Shown piece by piece: positions 11,031-25,080 of a stretch of DNA of 64,000 bases; within the stretch, counting starts at the first letter, position 1; each line of letters opens with the position of its first letter. Below the pieces are notes generated by a model. The model saw only the letters and a list, made by a program, of their open reading frames with translations. It was not told the DNA's origin and made no database searches. Both the position numbers and the translations under genes were made by a program. Source of the stretch: Acholoe squamosa (Eukaryota; Annelida; Polychaeta; Phyllodocida; Polynoidae); NCBI GenBank assembly GCA_949317995.1, contig OX439038.1, positions 65,373,576 to 65,437,575 of the forward strand, written 5' to 3'.

Positions 11031-13028
11031 ATAGGCCCCAAGTGTAAACGAACCGCAGCTGTTGCAGACTAGATGGTCCTTTTTAAAGTGTATGATTATG
11101 GACGATGCCTCACTCAGCTATAAAGAATACATTCTAAAGAAAACATCCTTATCCGTATACTGTTGACTTGATTATTTACTAATTGCTCCTTTAATGTAAT
11201 CAATTCATGAAAATACAATGATATATTCAAGAAAGATATATGCGATGTGGACGTTTAGCATATAGCCTCCTCATGGCAAATCTGTCTTCTCATGTAGAGG
11301 CACATGGCTCTATTTAAATGTGCCTACACAGAAATTGAGGTAGGAGACGTGATTTCCCTTACATTTTCATATAAGTGTAATACCTCGCATATAAAGCGCA
11401 CCTCGTGTATACGGTGCACCCAGATTTTGTAGATGTTAGAGAAAAAAATTAAGATATCATAACTTCTGTTCTAACCAATGGATTTTCGAAATTCAAAGAT
11501 CTATGGCCATCTCATGGCTTCCCCTATCCTTTCCTGATACTGTGTATGTTCATATATTGGTAACATTTTGTGAAAAACTTTCCCTAAAATATTCTGCTTC
11601 TATAAGGCGCACCAGAGGTCCATCCTCGTGTATAAGGCGTGCCTTATACATGAGGTATTACGGAAGTTATCTGAAGTACTCTGAAGACATTCTCTGACAG
11701 CAAAAGGAGGTCTTTGTCATTTGAATTAAAATTGAAAATATTGAGATTTCCTAATGGCCTACTATGTCTATGTCCCCCCCCCCTGTGCCTTGTGGGTCTA
11801 TACCATATTCAAGAGGGTTGTCCCATACAAAAGGTGTGCATTATACCAACCTGGCCCCAGCTCAACCACTAGCGTGAGTCGTCTCTGGTAACCAGCGTTT
11901 ATGGGCAAATGTAGTTCTTGCCGCTGGTTGCTGTAGTGGTAAAATGTAGGCAGGTACCATGCGTAGTAATATTCCCCAAAAACGGGGACATACAATCCCC
12001 AAACATGAGAGAGGGAGTTCCCTAGAATCCCAACCGGTCGACACTGGCTTTATACACAAGGTTTTATGGTATGTCTTTATCACCTAACCCCACCTAAGAC
12101 AGAGTGAAAAAGCCTTCCTCATTTAGTACATAGTACCATTTTAGAAATAGCCACCTGCTAACTCATGAGTGTGGATTGAACAGCGGGCCAATATATGGTG
12201 TCTTAGTTCTGGGAACCGTGTGTTTGCCGGCCCATGTGTATAACATAGGTAGTCCCTCCACAACACTGCCTGGGATTCAGTACCAGTGGTGTGACTTCAT
12301 TACTCCCTAATGTGACTAGCGCCTCATTGAGGATCAAGGCAGATCTCCACTGGCCCTCCTGAGGCCGGAGCAGAGAGGTGCCCGGAGTAAGATTCATACA
12401 TTGGTGTTGATAATTAAGGTACCCCATGCTGGTCAGAAGGCCAACACCACGCACCCAAGTGACAAGGTAAAGTCGTGGATCCACTGCTGTGGACCTGCCG
12501 TGAAACCTACTCATATCAGTCAAAATATTCCAGTAATAGATCACTTTCTGCAGGAGAGGTCTGTGATGCAAATGGGATAACTGAGTGGATTTGCGGGTAT
12601 TAAATTTTGGCATTTGCGACTAAGCTCGCTTGTAAAACACTCTCACACAATGACATTCAAGGCTAAATTATGCCAGTGGATTTCAGACTTGAGGAAGGTA
12701 GTGACGTAAATACGTGTTATTTCAGTTTGGGTTATTTGATTTATTGGCTCAAGTTATGACTTCGACATCAGCAACAGGGCAGGGGGTTTGCAGGAAAATA
12801 GCAATATGAAACTATGAAACAAAATCTTATTGGGCTTTCCATGTTATTGGCTCTTGAGGAGATTGGAGGAGCTTAATAACACAAAAAGGGAAATACTCCC
12901 TTGTTTTCATCCATGGTTTCAGGGGGTTACATATAATATTCCAACGAAATTTATTTTTCTATTCTCAAACTGAAAGGTTCAACACCGTGGCAACATTAAC
13001 CTGCGGTTCGTTTACACTTGGGGCCTAT
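11031..13028. mobile_element. Candidate 2-kb DNA transposon with perfect ends
   Basis: ATAGGCCCCAAGTGTAAACG followed by AACCGCA (11031-11057) is repeated exactly, inverted, at 13002-13028. The ends can be read as GGCCCC...GGGGCC flanked by TA, as for elements that duplicate TA. Inside are a second small inverted-repeat element (11377-11661) and a 136-codon minus-strand frame at 12203-12613 that resembles no transposase I know. The relationship could also be an older split repeat, so the single-element reading is inference. Confidence 0.45.
11377..11661. mobile_element. MITE with GTAATACCTC ends
   Basis: GTAATACCTC (11377-11386) and GAGGTATTAC (11652-11661) are exact inverted ends, followed inward by ATATAAAGCGCACC and, at the other end, GGCGTGCCTTATAC: the TATAAGGCGCACC-type motif seen in many animal MITEs. 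Diverged fragments of the same motif occur near 15228-15290 and 24975-25012. Confidence 0.65.
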
Positions 13029-16000
13029 TTGTCAAATAATACAGGTGCCGTATCAACACCTGCATACATTTATTCATCCAGATCCATTGACACTATCTTC
13101 GGACAACACATCATTAACATGAGATCAAGGTTGGGATGGGTCCTCACTCCTAGATCTAGGACAAGGAGAGTATTTGATGTCTTTAGTCACCAAGTCAATA
13201 ATGAAAACTTAAGGGGAATTTAGTTTTGATTAGTTTTGAGCCATTTTGTCTGGTTCTCATTCAATTCAGCCTTTCTCTGAGAAGGTGGAATAAAGAATGG
13301 TAGACTAGCAAACATGTTGTAAATGCTTAACCTTATCAGCTGTAATTGATGCTCAACTCTTTGTAACACTGGATCGGGTGCTAAGATCAGCTGTGACATT
13401 TTGTGTAATAACATTGGATCTGGCGGCCTTTCATCACATTTCCTCCTGGCTTCTCGTGAAAATATGAAAAAAAAAACATCAAAGAGTACTTCCAGGGTTA
13501 AATAATTATTGTGGAACAGATATGGGTTAGCTACACAGGAAAAGGCATGCAGTCTGTTTTCCAATTAGTAATGCCTTTGCGATTGAGAATATTGTAGGAC
13601 TTGGGAATAATCATAAACAATGACTCCAGGGGATTTAATACGGTCCTTATGCAATGTTTTACCTGTCATTTCATTAGTGAGGGACGAGATTCATGGGAAA
13701 AAGCTTAGCGTATAGACCGGGTGCATAATATATCTTTGATATAAGAAAATAACTCATTACAATGGACTATTTCTTGCGCTTGTAAGGAAGCATTTTTACT
13801 GTCTCCATCGTTCATCATAGGATGGCATTTGATTTTGATGTACAGATTCAAAGGGGGTTCTGAGATAGATATTGATAAGGCATTGAAACAAGAACGTGAA
13901 TGTTATGGTATGAAGCAGACTAGGAAATCTTGACGATCATGCACATATTTAATTTCTTCTTCATTTTCATTTAAATACTCAATGCACTGGGGACATGTTC
14001 ATAATTAGCCTTCTACCTGTTGACCAAATGCCCGGGGATGCACCTGGTGATTTTACAGACACTTGGAAGGAAGTAATTACATAGAATACTGGTCCATTGG
14101 ATCAACCCAAGTACCTAGGTTGAGTGACCGGAGTTCACGCCCCAATTGATTGCTTTTAGTCCCTGGTGGCCTGTCAGGACGAATGCACTAATTATTTCTT
14201 TTGAGATGAATAAAAGACTACATTAAAGGCTAAACGTCTGATATCATCTGTCACGGTGATACCTGACACAACTAGTTTCGGAATAGTCATCCTGTCCTGA
14301 AATAAATTATGCTGTTAAAACATATATGCGAAACCCTTTTTTCTTTCAATTCCAAATTAGACTATACACAGCTCATTATCTAAGTATGATACAACCTGTG
14401 ATTTTCGCGCAACGTTATTTTGGGAAATGCCCTAATCTAAGACAGGGCAAATCATCTATAACTAAATACATACCACCTACAGTTAATCATCATTTATTTA
14501 CTCAGTTTCACCTTGGTCACACACCCCTTTGAGGATTGTATTCCAGGCTTCAAGTGCAGCAGGCTACCGATCATCACCAGACTTTTTGTTAATTCTACCT
14601 GACTGCTCTCTCTCATTATCTAATGTCCGCTAGGGTTGCTCACAGGACAGATATGTAAGCCTAGATGCTGTAATCTCCCTACCCACCCAACAAGGGCCAA
14701 ACACAATACAGCGTACAACTTAAACTGACAGCTTAGATAACTTATCAGAAGGTTGCTATTGATTATGTATCCCTTCTCGAAGAGACGCCAACCTGAATAG
14801 TCCATTAATGTGAAAAACTCTGGGCTTTGATACTGCCACTAAAGCCAGATAGTTGGCGACATATTATCTTCTAACCCATTGTTAGATTAGATAAGCTGAT
14901 CGATCACGAGCTTACAGAGTAAGGGGAAGTCAATTGCCACCGTGGAGCACTGTGAATTCATAAATATTGTCCATAGTGTTTGATATTATCAAATTTTACG
15001 ACCAGGGCAACTTGTTAAGTAGTTGATCTGTGTGAACCACGGGTATAAAGGTGGTAAATGTTTTTGTATTATTATGTTCCAATCAAAGTGATCAGTCCAT
15101 TAGCGAGGCAGTCCCCTTATTACCAAAAGAAGTTCAAGACAAAATTTAGATATTAATTGGGGATATTGCTAAAATACAAGAACATAAATATGACATTTAG
15201 AGTACCAATTTTCAGTTTTTAAACTAATGTAATACCTTGCATGTAAGGCACAGCTTATATCCCGGGATAAACTAATGGTACGCCTTGTAGAAGTAGCCAA
15301 CCTTAGGGACGCAAGTACCTTATATTCAGGATTATTCTACATCAAATAAGCACTAACCAGGCCCAATGCTATCCCTGCACCCAACAGGATTCTCTCAAGT
15401 CAAAGTTTTGTGGGATGTGCCTTACATACGGAATATATGGTAATTTTTTCTTCTTTATCATTATGCTTGCACTTTCTGGGAATCTTCTCTGCTTACAAGG
15501 AGGGTTATTTCAAGGAGGAGATTCAATCTGTGGCTTCAATCTCTCTCCTGGATGGAGTTTCACTGGACCAGTACTGATCCTCCATGATATCTGGCTGCTG
15601 CTTATATCAGCAGTTTTTCTTTATATATCGGAGTTCTAGATAACAACCTGCCACTTTTATAAAGTATATTTGAGGTGGTGTGACGATATTTGAGGTGGTG
15701 TGACGATATTTAGGCAAAATAGATATTAGGTTAACTGACCCTGTCAGCAAATTGATCTGATCCTAGAACTTTATTCGATCATGAAATAAAATTTCTCGTG
15801 AATTTCTGTCGGCATTTCGAGTGAGTTAATTGGAAATTCAGAGAACAATTCCTGGGCCCTCTCTGAACCATTCTTAAACCTCCAAATTCATTCATGGTGA
15901 AAAAGGCGATGCCATGATCCATGACCAGAGGGAAATCTAAAAGGGAAACATGGCCCCTTCTCCTAAAAAGATTACATACCCTAGATTTCTGATCCTGATC

Positions 16001-16379
16001 ATTGGAGGGCAAAATTACTCTAAAGTCATTATAAAAATACATTAAGCTAATTTTTGATGCAGAATTCAATGGTTTAATTTAAAATGCACCATTTTCGGTA
16101 GAAATGGCCCATATTTGGATGGTAAAATGAACATTTGTCATGAGAAATCAACCTATATGTCTGTTCCTGGTTGCCATGGCAACCATTCCAATAATCAAAA
16201 TTTGCAGATTCTTATGCCAATTTTTGGGGATACTCACTAAAAACCCAAAACTGAAAACAGAAGTTGAAAATTCCTTATAAATCAAAATCTACAATAAAAA
16301 TCATTTATATTATTATGTATCTTTTATGAAAAAGGCTGATTTATTATGTTTTTAGACATTATAATGGTTTATAATGCAT
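13029..16379. other. Gene-free stretch
   Basis: No supportable gene. Contains the GTAATACC-type fragment near 15228 and a perfect 20-bp tandem duplication (TATTTGAGGTGGTGTGACGA twice, about 15667-15706). All open frames are short with no recognisable motif. Confidence 0.4.
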
Positions 16380-17590
16380 TTAGAGCTTAATCATCAATTT
16401 TAGATATGGATAACAACCTGCGTCATCCTCTGTTCCGGTGGCTCGCTGTCTCCCCCGGTGGCGGCCACTGGTTGGTACTGAATGACAGCACTTGGTTGGT
16501 GGCCTCCCCGCCCCTTCAGCCATCACCACGCATGCCCCGGGTGGTGGGACTTGAGGTGGCTGTGCAGATCGTTTCACCGGTCAACATTCACCTGGAATGA
16601 GCTTTTGTCATCCGGTCAGACCCAACCTGGCCCCTCCACAGTGTGCTTAGCCCACACATCTCGCACAAGAAGATGTGGTACTGTTGATTTCTTCGTATCA
16701 TGCTCACACCAAAACAACCCACGCTCACGTGCCTCCCGGTCGGTGGCCTTAACTAGGTCACGGTGCAGTTCGCGATTCTCATGCCAGGTGGCTTCACCGT
16801 CCGGTGGTTCAGTGGCGACCCCAGTGGCCTCTGCTACCCGTCTTTGCACTTCCTCGGCCCATCACCGGTTTTTGGAATATTGCCTTCACCTGCAAAGGCA
16901 TGATTGTGCTGGATGACCCTGTGCTACCCCTTACTTTAGGTATCACTATGTGATGGGTAGGTAGTACTCCACCAGGGCCCCACTCTACCACCGAGATTTT
17001 ATCACCCCAAATACTCATAAAGATGGTTCCCTCCTCACAGTTCTTCTTTTCAGTACCCACCACTTTTTCTTTCAGCCGACGCATTTGCTCCGTCTCCCTA
17101 GTCTTCCCGTGGCCCGCCAGTGACCTGCCGGAGACCCCGAGGAACAAGGTAAGGTTCCTCTCTAGCTACCCCTGGTCGACCTGGAAGCTTTTTCACCCAG
17201 GTTACTATTTCCTAACTGGCTCCAATGCTGGAAGGATGCAAATCTAGACTCCCTTCTCAGAGTGCTTCCGTGGCCTGCTGGTGGCGGTGATCCGGTGTCT
17301 TGCCGGGGAATCAGGTGAGCAGCACCCTCTTCTTTCTTTATGCCAATTTGTCTGTCTACTTTACTTTGGCTTTCAGCACAACGGTCTTCATACAACAAGG
17401 GTGCCTGCGAACACCCTCCTCCAACACTTCTTCTTTTCCTTTCAGTGACCATGGACCCTCCTCGTTGGTCAGCAGTTATACCTGTGGCGGCAATTGGCAT
17501 GGTTAATGCTCTAGAGCCCTGATGTAGACTGCTCTCCGCCAACAACGCCAGGTGGCACTCTGGTGGCTCTCCCTCCTCGGTGGCTCCAGA
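16380..17590 (-). other. GC-rich flank of decayed gypsy element
   Basis: The composition rises sharply compared with the neighbours and continues the gypsy remnant at 17600-18515 in its 3' direction, so it is probably the 3' internal and LTR part of that element. Several minus-strand frames (for example 16616-16849) are open but I recognise no domain. Confidence 0.35.
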
Positions 17591-17599
17591 TGGCTCCAC

Positions 17600-18515
17600 C
17601 GGAGGCCGAGGCCACACCGTGCCCCCTGTGGTTGCTGGGTCTTCTTCAACAGATCATAGTGCACAATTCTCCATTTTGATCCCATCTTGACCTCCCACAC
17701 CGGGCCTCCAAGGGAGAGGGTAGTAGTCCAGGGGCCAGACCATGGACGCATGAACTTGGGGCACTTGCCCAGTTCCTTCCGGGGTATGATGTATTATACC
17801 GTATCCCCCACGGCTAGCTCCTCCCACAGTACTTGCGTGAAGTAGTTGCTCTCTTGCCGCCTTACTGCTTCCCCCATGTGCTTTAGGGCGTACAGGTGGC
17901 CTTTCTCCATCCGGTAATGGAGTTCCGCAGCGAAGTCCTCATAGCCGTTTAGAGATGAGGTAGAGTCTTTCGTGCCAGGGTACATTAACCCACCAGCAAC
18001 AAGGTCCCCCTGCCTAGCATTAGGAAGCTAGGAGTCTGGTTAGTGGAGGCCTGAACTGAGAATCTGTATGCGGCCATGACTGCCACCTGTCTCGGGCCCC
18101 TACATAGGATGGACCTTCCCCTCCGGGCTCTTCTCTTTCATACTCCACCATTGCTTTTGAGGCCTCCTCGCCTGCCCCCTCACTAGCCATCTCACTGCGA
18201 GTAAGTACCCTGCAGTCGGCCGGGTCATCATATAAAGGTGAACCTCCAGGGTCCTCCATCCAACATTGTCCACACAGTCTGCGCGAGAGCCCATCCGCAT
18301 TCCCATGATAGCAGCCTGGTCAGTGCTCGATCACATGGTCGAAGGTTGCTAACAGTTGTATCCACCGAGCCACCTGCCCCTCGGGCTCCTCTAAAACTGG
18401 CCAACCACTTGAGGGCAGCACTTACTTCTAGACCTAGATTAATTGCCCAAATGCAGAACCTAATGCTGATATAATGCAAGGACTTGTATTCCATAAGCCA
18501 ATTTGGCATCAACAT
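17600..18515 (-). pseudogene. Ty3/gypsy RNase H end and integrase C-terminus, decayed
   Basis: On the minus strand one reads, in several frames, ALKWLASF, PEGQVARWIQLLATFDHVIEH and, after a stop, HGNADGLSRR, the characteristic tether end of gypsy RNase H (about 18420-18280). After roughly 300 bases with no integrase core (no DDE residues) come FAAELHYRMEKGHLYALKHM and VGDTVWY (about 17950-17790) and then WRIVHYDLLK (about 17670), typical of the integrase C-terminal region. Stops, frameshifts and loss of the catalytic core make it dead. Confidence 0.8.
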
Positions 18516-18984
18516 TTAGCATTTGTTTTGCTGTACCCAATATTTCACACCTGGGATCAAATAGTCCCCAACTGCTATGTGGAAGTCATGTTCAATTGAG
18601 CCTTGTAGAATGTCCTCTTACAGTTATGCAAAAATAAATAACTGAGTATATTCTCATTATCCTCACTGAACATCATAGAGGCATTTACAGTATATTCCAT
18701 GCACAGTTATCTAAGAAATCAATTGAATAACACAGTGTCCGACTCTAGGGTCATCTCTGGTCTCAGGAGTACGATTTTAGGTGAAATTTGACCTTTTGAA
18801 GTCAAAATAAATTCAGTTAATTTGTTAATTTAACGTTGAAAACACAAACATTAAAAATTGGTTTAAAACATGTTTTTATCAGTATTTCAACGTTTTTTTA
18901 CCAACATTTTTTTACCCAAACCTAATAAAAACGTTTGCAAACATTGAAAAAAAAACCATTTTTTTACCAAGTGGGATATATGCC
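18516..18984. other. AT-rich non-coding stretch
   Basis: Contains AACGTTTTTTTACC/AACGTTGAAA direct and inverted motifs at 18830-18975; no gene. Confidence 0.4.
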
Positions 18985-19890
18985 ATGAAGGATAGGCAAC
19001 TTGAAGGATAGGTAAATGGAAGGATATATAGTATGGATTAAAGGTAGATGTTTGGTTGAGGTAGACTGTTGGATTGATACCTTATGGGGATAGGTTGACT
19101 TTGATTTGCTCATCATAATAAAGATTGGTCATGATTGCCAGGAAAACTATAAAATGAGCATGAGGGATAGGACCTGTATTAAAAAGGATGGGCAACAAGG
19201 GGGATAGGTTACATGTGTACTAAACAGTTTAGGAGAGAGGCACGGAGAGTACCTTGTAAGGTGAGCATTATTTAAAGGAAATATGAATGCTAGGTAATAT
19301 GACAGAAGTCAAACATGAGGGATGTGCAGAGTTGGGAGATAGTCACCATGAGGAATAGGTTTAATGAATGATAGGCAGATTGAGGATAGGTAGACTAATG
19401 GAATGTACAGATAAAGTTAGGTAAAAGGTAAGAGGTAGACTTTGATCCTTTAACCCTTTTGAGGGAAAACCTGATTAAACTCTAGATTTCAAGAGAGAGG
19501 TATTATGAGTTATAGGTAGACTAAGGGATAGGCAGTATGTGGGATAGGCAGAGCCATGCACAGGCAGTAGTTGTCAGGTTGAGAGATAGGAAGACATTGG
19601 GATATGTAGATTGAGGTACTGACTTTGATTAGCATGTTGTATTTATAAAAAAAATCCCAATAGTTTTTAATATTACTTTTGTACATTTTTAAAATATTCT
19701 CATCATTTTTTTGGTATGGGTGGTGCCTTGTTTGCATTTAATATCAGTCTGATAAAGATTCCTTGCATCTCCATAAACCCCTTATCTTACATAGGACTCA
19801 ATACTCAACATAAAAGGGAGCCTACTTTTAAGGGAGGGGGGGTGGTCTGCAGTATAGGACTCTATGAAGTAACACATCCTAGGGAACCTA
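18985..19890 (+). repeat. GATAGG repeat, third copy (right arm and tail)
   Basis: Matches 9040-10130 in order: GGCACGGAGAGTACCTTGTAAG, GGGATGTGCAGAGTTGGGAG, GGATAGGCAGTATGTGGGATAG and the tail with CAGTATAGGACT. It lacks the inverted left arm, so it is a half element. Confidence 0.75.
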
Positions 19891-21769
19891 AATCATCCTT
19901 GATCACACCTAAGAGTTACATTGAGTTCGGGCCAAGTCTACAATGTCTCTCATAATTCTCGTGAAAATTACTCCAGCAAACATCATGCATTTGTGCTGTC
20001 CGACCAACCTACTCACACAACCATTAATTTTCTTCAAGATTTGGCAAAACAGGCACTTGCGTCCACTGAAAAGATCTGTTGCTCAGCAAGAACTGGAGCA
20101 TTCTTCGCATTTATAGCTTGGCATTAACTTAGTTCGATGAGAAGGCTCTGCTTCTTTTTTAAGATCCATGTTGTTCTTTGGTAGGAAATAATCGGAAAAC
20201 ACATTTGCATGGATGTTCCTTTGAGATGCAATACTTTAGGTTCTAGCATTGACGAGATGGTAAATCAAGATAGGCAGCTCGATCACCAATTTCACCTGAT
20301 AGTACTGTAATGATACTTCCATTTTCAATTGCCATCTCTTAGATAATATTTTGATAGCCTTGTCATAGTTGATACAGAGTACACGGTCATAGACGACATC
20401 TCTGGTTCGATGATTATGCCAAATTTGTTATGCAATCTGTATCAGTAACTGTTGTTTAAGTACTTGTAATCAAGTCCACATTTACTTTCTACTCCTTTGA
20501 CTTACTTACACATCATCTTGTACGAATGTTTGTCAAATAAATGGTTCAATTCAATTCATTCTAGCATTTTGCGTCAGTTTCTCAAGTTTTTGGTAAAAAG
20601 CAGCTGGAATTCAAATTTCATTTCACTAGAGAAACGATTTGATTCTTATGCTAAGAGTAATTATAGTTTTTCTTAAACTTTCCAAACATATTTCTCAGAT
20701 GATTTACTCTAAGACGTGAGAAATTTGACATGAGGTCTCATTCATTTGTAGTTTTGCCCCTTTGAAGTAAGAAAAGTATATTGGAAAAGTGACGAAGGCC
20801 CATATTCAAAGAAATGCATGATGGGTAAGATGCACAGGTCCTTGGCATAAAATTGTTTTCTTTTAGATAATGCTCGTAATTATTCCGAGCATCCTATTAC
20901 TTCTACAGTATTACGTAGATATAGGCTAAGGGTTCTAAATATAAAGTACAAAGGGATGTCAGAAAATGCTGAAAAAATTCCCGAAGGCGAAATTTCAAGG
21001 ACTGAACCCTATTGTGCCTTTTGTATGATTGGCAAAAGTAGACTCAAGCGAATGAGTTTGCAACAAATAAGAGTGGAAAAAATAGTAAAAGTCTCTTTCC
21101 TGTTTATTTATCAATTCCTATGGAAAATATAAGTCTTTAGCACCATGTCATGATAAAGCTATAGGATTCTTTCTTGGAAAATCACAATCACTATAGGTTT
21201 TCATTATTGTCACTAGTGGTCGCTAAGCTTGGTTTATATTCAAATAAAAGGGCCCGTTGCTAAACAACCATTTAAAATAGAATGCAGCCTGTAGCATTCT
21301 CATGAACTAAATCCAAGCAAGAATGACGAGATGGCCACACCGGTAGAACCAAATGCCCAGGTAGAAGGATAAATGTAACCTTAGGACTATACAGATGAAC
21401 GCTATTTACTTACAGTTTTTCAGTCTTGTATTTTCTAGCATAATTATACTTATTTTGCTGCTGTAAATAATGGGAAATAGGAATGCCCAGAGAGTGATTC
21501 CTGCTTATAACTGTATTAATATATACTCCATAGGTAGCCATAAGAGCGGTAAACCTATGAGGGGTGGGGGGATAAATACTTTTTGGTTTTGGTATCAATT
21601 TGGGAAAGTAATGGGTTGGTATATTGTACACTCGTTTACAGAGATTTATAAGCCCAGATGGTTAAAAATGTTCGTATACATTAACAAAAGAAAATGTATT
21701 GGTATATCTGTTTCTTTATCATCCTGGTATAGTATAGAGGCAACTAACCTGTTTGTATAGTGAAAAATC
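19891..21769. other. Stretch without a supportable gene
   Basis: The minus strand of 19930-20420 is fairly open with a CLFC...C spacing but has stops and no family I can name. The remainder is non-coding. Confidence 0.3.
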
Positions 21770-24700
21770 TAAGTTTGAGAGGGGCTTCTCGGTTGTACAT
21801 ATGAACACTTGTAGAATTAGAAACAAAATCTCAGGTTTAAAAGAAGAATTAACTGAATGTGATATTGATATTATACTTTTTTCTAAAAACTTGGTGAAAT
21901 TCATTAGACTGCTCTGAAATGTACACTTTTCCTAGCTATAATTTTTTTAGACTAGACAGGATCAGTATCTTTAGAGGTGAAGGTCTTTGTGCACACGTCG
22001 AAGAAGCCATATCATGTACTAATGAAAAATTTGGTTTTCAAAATCGAATGAACAAGGATATTGAAATCTAATGGTTATTCTCCATAAGGGGGTTCTAGTA
22101 AAAAAGTAATAATATGTAATGTATATAGACCACTTTCAGGAGATCTGACTAATTTTTTTTGTAATATAATACACGCACTATTTCTACAAATTGAGAACCT
22201 TGACTCCTATGAAATATACGTATTAGGTGATTTTAAGGTTAATATAATAGGAAACTCGAGGGAGGAAAGACAATTTTATGAAGCATTTGATAATTTTCAT
22301 TTAACCCAACTAGTAAATAAAGAGACCATGTCTTCTGGAGCTAACACATGTGTCAACCTAATTTTCACAAATTGTACCGGTATCATATCGTTTGGTCCAT
22401 TGAACATTCACTTATCTGACCACCTTCCAGTATATGTATTAAAAGGCAACCAATATGTAAAACATGGATTTAGAAGTTTTCTAGGAAGATCCTATAGAAA
22501 TTTTGATAAGGAAAAGTACCTACAAGACTTGACAAACTCTAATTGGGCATACTTTGAAAACAGTACTGACCGCACTAAATGTTGGAATATCCTGGTAAAT
22601 CAAATGAAATATATGCTCGACATTCAATGTCCAGTAAAGAAATTAAAAAAAAAAATCGATCCCTAGTTGACTTATGAACTATTGGAACGTATTAATGATA
22701 AAAATGTACTTCTACTCCAAGCGAGACGAAATATGGATATAATTTCATGGCATCGCGCCAGAGTATGTTGTAATAATGTAAATTGTGAGGTTGAGCAAGC
22801 CAAGAAAGAATATTATAATAATCTATCAGAGGTCTATAAAAATGATTCCAAAAAATTTTCGACTACTATAAAAAAAGTGTTACCAACAGAAAAGGGAAAA
22901 TCTAAAACAATAAATTAAGTAAATGATATAGGACAAACCATTTCACTAGAGGATACATCCATGTATATAAATAATTTCTTTGCTGATATAGGACCTCGAC
23001 TTGCTAGTCTTCATGATGTTGAGTTTCAATTTGCAGGGCAAAGATGCCATACTGATATGCTTGATATGTCATTTACTGATGGAAAAATTATTTATATAAA
23101 GTGTCTAAATGATATTGACGTATCAAAATCATCTTCCATTGAATACCTGCCCACTAATATATTTAAAATGGCTATCACAAAGTATACTGATGAATTTACC
23201 AAAACTATTAACCTCATTACACATACTGGTGTTATACCTGATAGCTGGAAAGTTGCTACGGTCACTCCCCTACCCAAAGGTGGTCATCCTTCAAATGTAT
23301 CAAACCTGAGACCGATTAGTGTATAACCTGTACCTGGCAAGATACTAGAACATCTTATCCACACAAAAATCAGTTCTCATTAGGGAATTATAATATATTA
23401 TCGAAATTTCAAGAAGGTTATCAAAAAAACAAATCGACTTTAGATACCATAACAGTTCTTGTGGATGATATATTAAGAAACAGAAATCAAAATAATATTA
23501 CTTTAGCTGCTTTTATAGATATCAAAAAAGCTTTTGACTCTAAATCATAATATCCTTCTAGCCAAATTAGAACAGTACGGCATAAGAGATAGAAACTTGA
23601 TGCTGATAGAAAATTACCTCAGAAGACAACAGTGTTCAATTGCTAATCATGTAAGATCAGGTTATAAAAATTTAACATGTGGAGTACTACAAGGGTCAAT
23701 TATAGGTCCTTTGTTTTTTCTATTATATACCAATGATTGCATCTCGGTAAATGATACTCATAAAACTTTGCTATACGCAGACAATTCAGTTCTATATGTC
23801 TCAGGCAAGGATTTTGATCATCTACAAATGCAATTAAAAACTTTTATTTTTGGGCCTCAAGTAAGAAGCTGACAATGAATGAAAATAAAACAAAAATTAT
23901 GACCTTTGCCTCATCTGTAAAACTAAAAAATCTGAGAAAACCAAACATTGTTATTAACAATAAAGCACTAATGAATGAAGCCTCTTACAAATACCTTGGG
24001 GTTACTTTGGACCCAGAATTGAAGTTTAATATGTATCTACCTACCGTAATCAATAATGTGAGATATAAATCTTTAATATTATAAGACACGTAAATACATG
24101 ACCCATGAAGCTAGATTGAGAATGTATAAGATGCATATCCTACCAATAATAGACTATTGTGATATAATTGTATAGTTCTGCTAAGGCAAATTTTTTATTG
24201 GAATTACAGCATATACAAAGTAAATGCTTAAAAACATGTTTTGATTTCTACATATTAATGCCTACTGACTTTGTACATGAAATACTAAATTACCTATATT
24301 TACATCTAGGAGAAACTATCATATTAAGCTCATGGCCCACAAGAGATCATGTAGTAATGATTTTATAGAGTTAAAAGTAAGAGAAACTCGTCTTGCTGCT
24401 GCACCTGTATTAAAATATCAAAAAATAAATTGTAAATCATATGAAACATCGCCAGAAGTCAAACCTGGAACAGATTAACTACTGAAACTAGAAATATCAG
24501 ATAAACTTAATTGTAAAAGAGAAATTCAACAAATCAACTAATTTATGTTAAAACTTATAGCCAATGTAAGGCAAATTACCTCTGTATATATTTCGCCATG
24601 TTCATATGTTGTCGGTAATGTCTGGGGAGGAGGGTATGTTATTCTACAAATTTTAAAGTAAAGAATAATGCTGCTGTTCAAAAAAACTTATAATTTACTA

Positions 24701-24962
24701 TCATAGAATCTAATGAATGGTATATGTATTCTTTTTATGGCTTGGCCAAGACAATATCCTTCGGATGACAGTCAGTTATTGACTTGTTAGCCATTAAGCT
24801 TCTATTTTCCTCATATAAGACGATCTTTTATATATTAGATGTATGAATCTACCTATGTTATAATGCTGACCCGTTTATATAAGGAAACCTCGTGTTATGT
24901 ATATCAGATATAATGGACTAAATTTTTACGGCTAATAAAAGTTTAAATTTGTTTAAAAAAAA
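21770..24962 (+). pseudogene. Dead non-LTR retrotransposon (LINE, Jockey/CR1-like)
   Basis: Endonuclease remnants begin near 21800 (IRNKISGLKEELTECDIDII) and end with the SDHLPVYVL segment near 22420. A linker follows (22460-23300, ending PKGGHPSNVSNLRPISV). The reverse transcriptase then shows FIDIKKAFDS (motif A, about 23510), HNILLAKLEQYGIRD, GVLQGSIIGPLFFLLYTND (motif B, about 23690) and YADNSVLY (about 23775). The last should be YADD; the second catalytic Asp is Asn here. Many stops and frameshifts occur throughout. The 3' end is AATAAAAG plus an A-run at about 24936-24962. No intact 5' end or target duplication identified. Confidence 0.85.
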
Positions 24963-25080
24963 CTACACCCAGAACGGGATGCGCCTTATAGGTGAAGATA
25001 TTACACTATAGGACAGTACTAGAGGGCTCAAAAGTAAGCCCTCTGGGAGCATATCATTTCTTTCAACTCAGGTACGTCTT

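Noticed and set aside
12203..12613. 136-codon minus frame
   Set aside because: ATG start and fair length but no domain, no splice or promoter context; kept only as a note under the 2-kb element.
17162..17617. 151-codon minus frame and plus-strand frames near 16.4-17.6 kb
   Set aside because: GC-rich debris of a gypsy element with no recognisable domain; overlapping frames on both strands.
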